In this document: one piece after another, positions 1 to 7,100 of the stretch
Layout of the letters: each line of letters begins with the position of its first letter
Numbering within the stretch: position 1 is the stretch's first letter
DNA from: Acidobacteriota bacterium
Lineage (GTDB): Bacteria; Acidobacteriota; Aminicenantia; UBA2199
NCBI GenBank assembly: GCA_021817755.1
Contig: JAKAGC010000163.1
Location: 1 to 7,857, forward strand
Direction of reading: 5' to 3'
Length of the DNA stretch: 7,857 nt
The notes under the pieces: generated by a model
Database searches by the model: none
What the model saw: the letters and a program-made list of their open reading frames with translations, nothing else
What the model was told of the DNA's origin: nothing
Made by a program: the position numbers and the translations under genes

Positions 1-1006
1 TCATTTCCGTTTTATATTGAGCATCGAATGTATAACTCCAGCCTCCTCCCATTATGATGCAGGATTCCCAGGGATAAGGTAAAAGTTTTCCCGGAACCTG
101 GTTCTCAGGTGTAAGATAATTCTGAAAAGGTCCCTCAACAGCGCGGTCCACAACGATTAAACCCGGTTGTTTTTCTCTAACTTTTTTTACCAATCCGGCA
201 ATGTCGATATCTTGATTTATAAGACGTTTCCCTGAATCCGGATGTTCTAAATAATACTGCTTAATTGCCTCAGCGGAGTGTTTTTGCACCCATCCCCCAT
301 CCATCCACAAAATATCCATTCGACCGTAATCTGTCATTAATTCCAATATTTGATTATGAGTGAATTCCACATACTTTTTCCATCGATCCGGGTATTTTGG
401 GATATCATAATTTACATTCCGGTCAGGTGTTGCGAAATTCGGCCACCAATAGTACTCACAATGCCAATCCGGTTTGGAAAAATAGGCACCGATCATAAAA
501 TCTTCATTTCTAAATGCATTAAAGACTTCTTTTGCAATATTCGCTTTTGGATTTAAACTAAAAGGGCAATCCGAGGAAGTGATTTTATAATTTGTGAACT
601 TCGTATCGAACATGCAAAATCCATCGTGGTGTTTAGTGGTAAAAACCACATAGCGCATACCTGCTTCTTTTGCTGCTTTAGCCCATTTGGTTGGATCAAA
701 TTTTACCGGGTTAAAAGTCTTTGGTAACTCTGTGTATTGGCGTTTATATTCATCATAATTGGGAATTTTTCGTCGACACCAGTCTTCATCTTCGGCACAA
801 ATGGACCATGATTCCACAACTCCCCATTGACTATAGGGTCCCCAGTGCATTAATAATCCAAATTTAATATCCTGCCATTTTTCCAGTTTTTGTAAAACCA
901 GTGGGTCTTTTTCAGGATAGTATTTTTGTAAGTATTCCTGGGAATAGAAATTCGTTGAATGTAGTATAAAAATAATGAAAAGCAGAATGATAGATTTTTT
1001 TGTCAT
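1..1006 (-). CDS. Secreted alpha-L-fucosidase, GH29 (3' end outside window)
   Basis: Hydrolyses terminal alpha-linked L-fucose from glycans with retention of configuration. I translated it by hand: 335 codons from the ATG at 1006 run open to the window edge. Family members are usually 450-600 residues, so a C-terminal part is missing from view. Residues 1-22 form a signal peptide (MTKK, a hydrophobic stretch, then NFYSQ), so the enzyme is exported. GH29 landmarks follow in order: LLMHWGPYSQWG near residue 50, TTKHHDGFCMFDTK near 125, DILWMDGGW with the predicted nucleophile D236, and PWESC with the likely acid/base E314. The WESC context resembles the GH29 subfamily that prefers alpha-1,3/1,4-linked fucose; that assignment is tentative. 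The start is supported by AGGAGG seven bases upstream and by a good promoter. No frameshift is visible. It is transcribed separately from the toxin-antitoxin genes upstream. The substrate could be host or algal fucosylated glycans; nothing here decides. Confidence 0.93.
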   Translation of the reverse strand, partial: MTKKSIILLFIIFILHSTNFYSQEYLQKYYPEKDPLVLQKLEKWQDIKFGLLMHWGPYSQWGVVESWSICAEDEDWCRRKIPNYDEYKRQYTELPKTFNPVKFDPTKWAKAAKEAGMRYVVFTTKHHDGFCMFDTKFTNYKITSSDCPFSLNPKANIAKEVFNAFRNEDFMIGAYFSKPDWHCEYYWWPNFATPDRNVNYDIPKYPDRWKKYVEFTHNQILELMTDYGRMDILWMDGGWVQKHSAEAIKQYYLEHPDSGKRLINQDIDIAGLVKKVREKQPGLIVVDRAVEGPFQNYLTPENQVPGKLLPYPWESCIIMGGGWSYTFDAQYKTEM

Positions 1007-1013
1007 GACCCGG

Positions 1014-1019
1014 CCTCCT
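1014..1019 (-). promoter_or_regulatory. Shine-Dalgarno site of the fucosidase gene
   Basis: AGGAGG on the minus strand, seven bases before the ATG at 1006. It is a perfect anti-16S match and fixes the start that produces the signal peptide. Confidence 0.85.
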
Positions 1020-1048
1020 GTATTGGTATTCGAATTATTCACACTTTT

Positions 1049-1077
1049 ATTATATGAGAAAAAGGAGTAGAATTCAA
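1049..1077 (-). promoter_or_regulatory. Sigma-70-like promoter of the fucosidase gene
   Basis: On the minus strand the -35 box TTGAAT (1077-1072) is followed by a 17-base spacer and a perfect -10 box TATAAT (1054-1049). Transcription would begin near 1042, giving a leader of about 36 bases that contains the AGGAGG site. This is the Enterobacteria/Firmicutes type of promoter rather than the Bacteroidota TTTG / TAnnTTTG type. No obvious operator palindrome overlaps it. Confidence 0.7.
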
Positions 1078-1287
1078 CACTTTCCATTTATCTGTTCCTG
1101 TCTAAAAAGATGATATGATTTCGGAAGAATTCAAATCAAAATACTGCTATAAACAGATTTAAAATAAGAATGTTTCTTTTTCCATCAAAAATTTATAGAA
1201 TCGATTTATCCGAATAAGCACTTTTTTATTAATAATTCAGGGATTAACTAAATAAGATATAATGAATATTGGATTCAATTTTTAAGC

Positions 1288-1509
1288 TCAAATTACAGAG
1301 CCTGAATGTTTAGGGGTATTCTTACGCCCTGCTATATTAATCAATAATCGTAATGCTTCATTAACTGATTTGGAATCTGGGAAGTACCTTGCAACATCAG
1401 GAGAAAGTAAAACAATATTATTACCTTCTGCATATTGTTTCGCATATTTCCCCCGTATACCTTCACTGAATTCATATTGATCCAACATCTCAGTTTTATT
1501 CCGACTCAT
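1288..1509 (-). CDS. Antitoxin-like partner of BrnT
   Basis: A 73-residue protein starting MSRNKTEML. Its first gene-internal landmark, YEFSEGIRGKYAKQYAEG, resembles the conserved YDFSxGxRGK start found in small proteins encoded directly after BrnT toxins. The second half carries VLLSPDVARYFPDS and SVNEALRLLINIA. I do not see the clear ribbon-helix-helix segment (ITIRLD-like) of classical BrnA, so DNA binding by that fold is not assured. The start at 1509 is chosen because AAGGAG lies five bases upstream; an open frame continues up to 1587 but is just toxin coding sequence in another frame. The gene begins 14 bases before the toxin gene ends, so the two are translationally coupled. Toxin first, antitoxin second is the usual order for brnT-brnA operons. 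Neutralisation of the toxin is inferred from position and from the recognised partner family. Confidence 0.8.
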   Translation of the reverse strand: MSRNKTEMLDQYEFSEGIRGKYAKQYAEGNNIVLLSPDVARYFPDSKSVNEALRLLINIAGRKNTPKHSGSVI

Positions 1510-1759
1510 AATAACTCCTTTCTTTATTAGTTGCTTCTCGGGCACTGATAATTCTAATACGGTTATTGCGCTCAGTAAATACAACAACCAACAGTCGGCG
1601 ATCTATTGATTCACCCATTATTACATAACGTTCCTCATTTTCAGAATGAAGGGGATTTGATATGGTAATCGATAAATCATCCCCAGAAACCGTTGCTGCA
1701 ATCTCAAAAGACACGCTATGCTTTATAATATTTGCTTTTTTTTTTCTTATTAATACCAT
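1496..1759 (-). CDS. brnT: BrnT-family toxin (RelE-like ribonuclease), N-terminus doubtful
   Basis: BrnT proteins are small RelE-fold ribonucleases that inhibit translation and are neutralised by a co-encoded antitoxin. From about residue 9 the 87-residue product follows the family closely: ANIIKHSVSFEIAATV matches the NxxKHGVSFEEAATV block, then NPLHSENEERYVIMG, RRLLVVVFTERNNRIRIISA and REATNKERSYYE. The conserved opening FEWDExK is missing from this frame, where MVLIRKKK stands instead, and no Shine-Dalgarno site precedes the ATG at 1759. A GTG at 1776 followed by N-K-F-E codons sits in a different frame, just upstream of a run of ten A residues. So the 5' end may be frameshifted in nature or by a homopolymer sequencing error. 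If the shift is real, the protein lacks its first strand and may be inactive. The family call is secure; intactness is not. Confidence 0.82.
   Translation of the reverse strand: MVLIRKKKANIIKHSVSFEIAATVSGDDLSITISNPLHSENEERYVIMGESIDRRLLVVVFTERNNRIRIISAREATNKERSYYESE
1515..1520 (-). promoter_or_regulatory. Shine-Dalgarno site deciding the antitoxin start
   Basis: AAGGAG on the minus strand lies five bases before the ATG at 1509 and inside the 3' end of the toxin gene. It favours the 73-residue product over the upstream in-frame ATG at 1587, and suggests strong antitoxin translation relative to the toxin. Confidence 0.75.
1736..1745. other. Ten-base A/T homopolymer inside the toxin start region
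   Basis: Ten T on the plus strand, ten A on the toxin's coding strand, directly before the codons for A-N-I-I-K-H. It is the likely site of frame slippage, or of a read error, affecting the toxin's N-terminus. Confidence 0.9.
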
Positions 1760-1781
1760 ATTTCAAATTTATTCACAAGAG

Positions 1782-1794
1782 GGAAAAATTTTCC
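1782..1794. promoter_or_regulatory. Possible operator palindrome upstream of the toxin gene
   Basis: A perfect inverted repeat with six-base arms, GGAAAA-A-TTTTCC, lies just upstream of the toxin's possible starts (1759 or 1776). Toxin-antitoxin complexes of this type commonly autorepress by binding palindromes in their promoter. The AT-rich composition makes chance palindromes common, so this is only a candidate. Confidence 0.25.
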
Positions 1795-1894
1795 TTCTTC
1801 AAATGTATCCTAAAATGGAAATAAATAATCTTACATCCTATTTTCAATTTTAAAATTCTATCAGACCAGCTATTCATTTTCCTCTTTACCAATA

Positions 1895-1923
1895 GTGAAA
1901 ATAAGTTAAAATTTTACTATAAT
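1895..1923 (+). promoter_or_regulatory. Possible promoter of the iron-sulfur membrane protein gene
   Basis: GTGAAA (1895-1900, four of six bases matching TTGACA), a 17-base spacer, then a perfect TATAAT (1918-1923). The predicted start point would fall near 1930, right at the Shine-Dalgarno site, giving an unusually short leader. That is the main reason for caution. Confidence 0.4.
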
Positions 1924-1929
1924 CTTATT

Positions 1930-1935
1930 GAGGTG
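1930..1935 (+). promoter_or_regulatory. Shine-Dalgarno site of the iron-sulfur membrane protein
   Basis: GAGGTG, eight bases before the ATG at 1944. It supports that start over any internal methionine. Confidence 0.7.
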
Positions 1936-1943
1936 AATTCATT

Positions 1944-3257
1944 ATGAAAATTTTAAGATTTACTATGCCCATTTTTTCTTGTATCTTAATAGCTGCACAT
2001 TTTTCACGAATTTCCAATGACTGGCTCGCAATATCATGCCTGATTTTTCCTTTCTTACTATTTAGTAAAAAGGAATGGGTTCTGCGACTCTTCCAGGTTT
2101 TTCTCATTATCGGAGGAATCATATGGCTTGAACGCATGATTAACCTGGTTCATTTCCGTAAACAAAGCCAACTTCCCTCGCTTCGCCTGGCCATTATTTT
2201 AACCATAGTGGCCCTTTTTACTTTTATTTCAGCATTCGTTCTCAACTCACCCCTCATTAAGAAAATATTTAAAAACAATGGACCCGGTACTATCATTGTT
2301 CCGGTCACTACCTCCCTTCTAACCGCTTTAGTTTTGAGTATTGTACTATTGAAAGTGAAACAACCCGTGATGATTCTGTTAGAACGGTTTCATCCTGGCG
2401 CAGGTTGGGTCGAAGTGATTCTACTTTCGATTTATGCCGGGTGGATAGCCGAAAAGATACTGACGCCATCCCGGACCCCCTTAATTAGAAAACGAATATG
2501 GTTGTTGTTTTCCATCGTTTTTTTCAGTCAATTACTTCTCGGTTTAGTGGGAATTGAAAAACTTTTAATGACCGGAAAATTACATCTACCTGTTCCGGCA
2601 ATGATAATCGCAGGTCCGCTGTTCAGAGGAAGTGAATTCTTTATGTTAATTCTATTTCTTAGTACTATTATATTAATTGGGCCTGCATGGTGCAGTTATT
2701 TATGCTATATTGGGGCATGGGATAACTTAGGGGCTTCTATTCATAAAATCCCCGAAGTAATGCCAAAATGGAGAAAATGGGCTCGTTTAGGGATTTTAGG
2801 ATTGGTTGTTATTGCTACTCTTTGTTTCCGTTTTATTGGGACATCCGGTTTGACCGCTACAATTGCAGGCGGTATTTTCGGGATAATAGGTGTAGGAATC
2901 ATGGGGTTAATATCAACAAGGAAAGGTGTAATGGTTCATTGTACCACCTATTGCCCCATGGGATTACTCGCTAATTTATTCGGGAAGTTGTCACCTTTTC
3001 GCATGCGAATTTCCAAAGAATGTACCGAATGCGGTTCCTGCCGTTTCGCATGTCGGTATGATGCATTAACGATTGCAGACATAAAGAAGAGAAAACCCGG
3101 ATTCACCTGTACATTATGTGGTGATTGCCTTCACAGGTGCAAAGAAAATGCGATAAAATATCATTTTTTGAATTTTGATCCAGTTCGTGTGCGGTACGTA
3201 TTTATAATCATGGTTGTATCTCTTCATGCCGTCTTCTTAGGAGTAGCCAGATTATAA
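1944..3257 (+). CDS. Polytopic membrane 4Fe-4S protein (NapH/NosR/CcoG-like)
   Basis: A 437-residue membrane protein likely to pass electrons between the quinone pool or a periplasmic partner and a redox enzyme. The physiological partner is unknown. About ten hydrophobic segments are visible, near residues 5-20, 30-41, 47-64, 81-100, 117-137, 157-170, 184-204, 230-248, 280-298 and 303-323, plus a C-terminal one at 418-435. Residues 245-355 carry the NapH/NosR-type membrane core with paired cysteines C250/C254 (WCSYLC) and C333/C337 (HCTTYCPMG). Two 4Fe-4S ferredoxin motifs follow: C360, C363, C366, C370 and C389, C392, C395, C399. In each motif the usual proline after the fourth cysteine is replaced (CRY and CKE). 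The first membrane motif also lacks the CP seen in CcoG/NosR. The N-terminal half (about 1-180) is an added membrane region with no function I recognise. No nitrate, nitrous oxide or cytochrome gene is nearby, so a role in any named pathway would be a guess. It converges on the signalling operon, with 52 bases between the stops. Confidence 0.85.
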   Translation: MKILRFTMPIFSCILIAAHFSRISNDWLAISCLIFPFLLFSKKEWVLRLFQVFLIIGGIIWLERMINLVHFRKQSQLPSLRLAIILTIVALFTFISAFVLNSPLIKKIFKNNGPGTIIVPVTTSLLTALVLSIVLLKVKQPVMILLERFHPGAGWVEVILLSIYAGWIAEKILTPSRTPLIRKRIWLLFSIVFFSQLLLGLVGIEKLLMTGKLHLPVPAMIIAGPLFRGSEFFMLILFLSTIILIGPAWCSYLCYIGAWDNLGASIHKIPEVMPKWRKWARLGILGLVVIATLCFRFIGTSGLTATIAGGIFGIIGVGIMGLISTRKGVMVHCTTYCPMGLLANLFGKLSPFRMRISKECTECGSCRFACRYDALTIADIKKRKPGFTCTLCGDCLHRCKENAIKYHFLNFDPVRVRYVFIIMVVSLHAVFLGVARL

Positions 3258-3309
3258 CTATATTAAACTTTTTTTCCAAGGCCGATGGGGAAATATCAAG
3301 TCATAAAAT

Positions 3310-4179
3310 TTATTTCATTGCATCCAGCAATTGCTCAAATCCTTTATTATAATCCCAGGTAAAATCTGCATATAATATATCTCGCAAAAGAATTGGCATT
3401 TCAATTTCATTTAATAATATTGGTAATATTCTTGGATAATTATTCCCATAAAATTTATTCCTTGTTTTTAATGCAAATTTACATTCCTTTTCTACCCATT
3501 GTGATTTTATTGAATTTTGAGATAGAATAACACAAAAATTTTTACAAAATGATATAGCCTGTTCAATATCTTCTGATATTGAATTCCCACATTTAATCAT
3601 TTTTTTATCAATCCAAACTTCATAATTTATATTTTTCAGGTCTATAATTAAACGATCTACAATTCCACTATCTTCATGTGAATATGATATAAAAACAGAA
3701 TTTTTATTACTTGATTTTAAACCATTTTTTTGAATAATTTTTTCTTCATATTCTTTTATTGCATTACGAATATGAACCAAAAGCTCGATTGATTCAAATG
3801 GTTTCTCAATGAATCTGAAGACTTGAATTTTATTTATTGAATCCAGCATTACTGATGAATCAGAAAAACCAGTAATAATAATACGAATAGTATTGGGAAC
3901 AATTTTCATCGATTTTTCCAGAAATTGAATGCCTGAAAGATTCGGCATACGTTGATCACTGATGATCACACTTATTTCTTCTGGTTTTTCCATGGATTGT
4001 ATTAATTCTAAAGCCTCTTTTCCATCTTTTGCCGTAATTACGTTATATTCTTCTGAAAGCAGTGATTCCGTTGAAGACAAAATTCCTTGTTCATCATCGA
4101 CAATCAATATGGTGTGACGTAAACCGGTTTTTTCTTTCTCGACTAGTTGGATGAGTTTTTCTTTATTTAATATTTGCAT
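3310..4179 (-). CDS. Response regulator: receiver domain fused to TIR domain
   Basis: A 289-residue cytoplasmic protein with no membrane segment. Residues 22-140 are a complete receiver domain: acidic pair D28/D29 (ILIVDDE), phosphoacceptor D75 (IISDQRMP), T103 (IITGF) and K126 (FIEKPF). After a short charged linker, residues 161-289 form a TIR domain of the bacterial TIR_2 type: VFISYSHED at 162-170, WIDKKMIKCGNSI at 189-201, LSQNSIKSQWVEKE at 219-232, and the typical C-terminal block YADFTWDYNKGFEQLL. W228 and E232 match the W-x3-E motif that holds the catalytic glutamate of NAD+-cleaving TIR domains such as SARM1. There is no DNA-binding domain. It starts 11 bases after the kinase stop, with only a weak AAGAGA ribosome site overlapping that stop, so translation is probably coupled to the kinase gene. 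The likely role is a phosphorylation-controlled TIR output, either enzymatic or scaffolding. The domain calls are firm; the activity is inferred. Confidence 0.92.
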   Translation of the reverse strand: MQILNKEKLIQLVEKEKTGLRHTILIVDDEQGILSSTESLLSEEYNVITAKDGKEALELIQSMEKPEEISVIISDQRMPNLSGIQFLEKSMKIVPNTIRIIITGFSDSSVMLDSINKIQVFRFIEKPFESIELLVHIRNAIKEYEEKIIQKNGLKSSNKNSVFISYSHEDSGIVDRLIIDLKNINYEVWIDKKMIKCGNSISEDIEQAISFCKNFCVILSQNSIKSQWVEKECKFALKTRNKFYGNNYPRILPILLNEIEMPILLRDILYADFTWDYNKGFEQLLDAMK

Positions 4180-4190
4180 AATATTTTCTC

Positions 4191-7100
4191 TTATTTGAAA
4201 CCATCTTTCAAGAGATTCTCAAGGGGAAGAAAAATTGATATTGTTGTTCCTTTTCCAAAATCGCTAGAAACTTCGAATCTTCCATTGTGCTTTTGAATAA
4301 TCTTATAGGATATCGCAAGTCCCAGGCCTGTCCCTTTTCCAGGGGCTTTTGTCGTAAAGAATGGATCGAATAGTTTCTTTTTTACGTTTTCCATCATACC
4401 AATCCCGGTATCAGTAAAATTTATTACTCCCCATCCATTCTTAAGAAAAGTCCGGATCGTCAATGTGCCTTTTGAGTTATCCATATTTAAATTTTGTTTT
4501 TCCATGATTGCTTGACATGCATTACTTATAATATTCATAAAAACTTGGTTCAATTCAGCCTGATTCCCCTTTACTTCAAATGAATCATTAAAATTGGTAA
4601 CAAAGTCGACATTCTCTTTGTATATAGAGGTTATAAGGTTCAACGTAGCGGTTATTCCTTCTTGAGGATTGATGAACATAACTTCTTTACTCCCTGGATG
4701 TGAAAAATATTTCAAATCAAATACGATACTTTTAATACGATTGGTAGCATTTTGGATAATAGACAGGTGTCCGAAAAGAGGATCAGTTCTTTTATCAAAG
4801 ATTTTTAATATTTCGACGTCGCCTTCTTCGCCAATCAATTCTATCAGAAAAGATTTGAATTTCTTTAAATCACGATCCATGTTAAATATAGACGTGTTTA
4901 CAGAAGTGATAGGGTTATTTATTTCGTGAGATATACCTGAAACAAGAGTTCCCAGCGATGCCAGCTTCTCCCGCTGTACAAGATGACTCTCCGTTTCTTT
5001 TAGTTGAGCCAAAAGTCGTGTCTTCTGGAAAGCTGTCACTATATGTTCTTTCAGGTTTTTTAAAAGATGGATTTCTTTTTCTTCAAAAGCATTTTCATCA
5101 AGGATATTAACAAAAATTAAATAAGCCTCTGTTTTTTCTTCAAACCGTATACGGATAATTAGCATTGATTTGCATTTTCCAACCGTTCCTATTTTCTCAA
5201 GATGAGACTGATTATTCACTCCACAAGCAATAAAAATATCTTCATCTCCAGGAAACCGCTGCGAATTGTTAATATATCTTTCTTCAACTTCATCCTGAGT
5301 CATACATATTCCTTCAAGTTCTTTTGTGTCCCATCCGGAACTTGCTCTAAACGAAAAATTGTCTATTTCCGTATCTCTGACAAGAATAGATGCTTTATCG
5401 ACTCCTTGGAGGCCTTTTGTTTCTCTTAATATCGCTTGAAGTAGATCATTAAATATCATCTCTGAATTAATCGATTTGACGATTGAATTGATTTTTTCCA
5501 AAAATAGATTTTTATCATTTAATTCATTGGTACGTTTCTCAACTTCTTTTTGAAGTCCCCTCCTAATTCGATACGTCCTTAATAGAAAAATAAATCCACC
5601 AAAAATAAGCGAATATATAACCCAGGACCACCATCTATTCCATGGAGCTTTATCAATATTTATAATAATAGATGTTTCCTTTTCATTCCATACCCCGTCG
5701 CTATTGCTTCCCTTTACCTTAAAAATATATGTTTTCCCAGGTAGATTGGTATACGTAGCTCGGTGATGTTTCCAATCGGTTTCAATCCATTGCGTATCCC
5801 AACCTTCCAATTTATATCTGTAAATATTTTTGGGGGGATTGGCATAGTGAAGGGCTGAAAAATCAATAGAGAACGAATCTTGTTGGTACTTGAGATTAAG
5901 TGAATCAGTTGCATAAATCGGTTGTTTCAAAGGGGATTCAGGGTCTTCTTTTCTTAAAAGTACAGATTTATTATTAAAAAGTAAATCGGTAAATACAATA
6001 TTTGGTATATTAGAATCATCTTTTAAATTTTTTGGGAAAAAGGAACTTAATCCATTCAATCCACCAAAAAACATCTCTCCTTCCGAATTTTTATAATAAG
6101 CCCCGGCATTGAATTCATTACTTTGAAGCCCATCACCGGAATCATAATTTTTTTCAAATATTTTTCTTTGTGGGTTAAATTTAAAAATTCCTTTATTAGT
6201 CGATACCCAAAGATTACCAGGTTTATTATTTTGGTCTTCAAGGATACCATAAATAGTATTAATCTCTAATTGAAGTCCCCCCTCGGAATAATTTTGGAAT
6301 GACAAAAATTTTTCTGTTTTTCGGTTGACCATCCAGTTGAGTCCTCCACCATATGTTCCAATAAATAGTTCTCCTGAGTTACTTTCATAGATGCAGAGAA
6401 CAAAATTATGGCTAATACTGCTGTTCTCCTTTGTAAAGGATTTAAATTCTTCGGTTTTTGGATTGAATCTATTCAATCCACCCCCACGTGTTCCGATCCA
6501 GATGTACCCATTTTTATCTTTACAAAGAGAAATTACAAAATTATTACTCAAGCCATTTTCTGTCCTGTAATTTTTAAATACTCCTTTTTCACGATCGATC
6601 ATCTTGCTTAATCCCCCCCCTTCAGTTCCCACCCAAATTACACCTTTATGATCCTCGATAATACATCTGATATTATCATTACTCAAAGTTTGGCCATTTC
6701 TATCTTTTGGATTATTTTTAAAAACATCTATTCGATTATTAATAGGATCCAGTTTATTCAATCCCCCTCCCCTGGTTCCTAACCAAATAACACCTGATTT
6801 ATCTTCCAATATACTTCGAACGTCATTATTACTAATGTTAGAATTATTACTATCAAAATAGCTAATATAACCATTTTTACGATTCAACTTATTTAATCCC
6901 CCACTGGAAGTTCCAATCCATAAATTACCGACCCGATCTTCTAATATCGCACGAATATCATTGCTGCTTAGGCTTGAAGTATTCCCTTCAATATGTCTAT
7001 ATAAATTAAATCTCTCTATCCTGGGGTTATAAAAATTTATACCACCGTTATATAACCCGATCCAAAGTATTCCTGTCCTATCCTTAAAGATGGACCACAC

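Noticed and set aside
350..556. Plus-strand open frame of 68 codons
   Set aside because: It lies wholly antisense to the fucosidase gene, and its product shows no recognisable family or ribosome site.
1240..1287. Inverted repeat TGAAT-CCAAT-ATTCA after the antitoxin gene as a terminator
   Set aside because: Five A/T-rich pairs and no following T run; too weak to call.
1510..1587. In-frame N-terminal extension of the antitoxin (start at 1587)
   Set aside because: The extension is toxin coding sequence in another frame, and AAGGAG sits right before the ATG at 1509.
1662..1853. Plus-strand open frame of 63 codons with a hydrophobic stretch
   Set aside because: The first half is antisense to the toxin gene; the hydrophobic run comes from the poly-T tract, and there is no Shine-Dalgarno site.
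2768..2974. Open frame inside the membrane-protein gene
   Set aside because: Out-of-frame shadow of the NapH-like coding sequence, Cys/Tyr/Arg-rich without family resemblance.
3258..3309. Possible bidirectional terminator between the converging genes (TTTCC...GGAAA near 3280-3295)
   Set aside because: The stem has only about five pairs with a long loop, and the T run precedes rather than follows it on the plus strand; on the minus strand the tail is A-rich.
4669..6611. Several short frames on both strands inside the sensor kinase gene
   Set aside because: All are shadows of the long kinase frame, which has continuous domain matches throughout.
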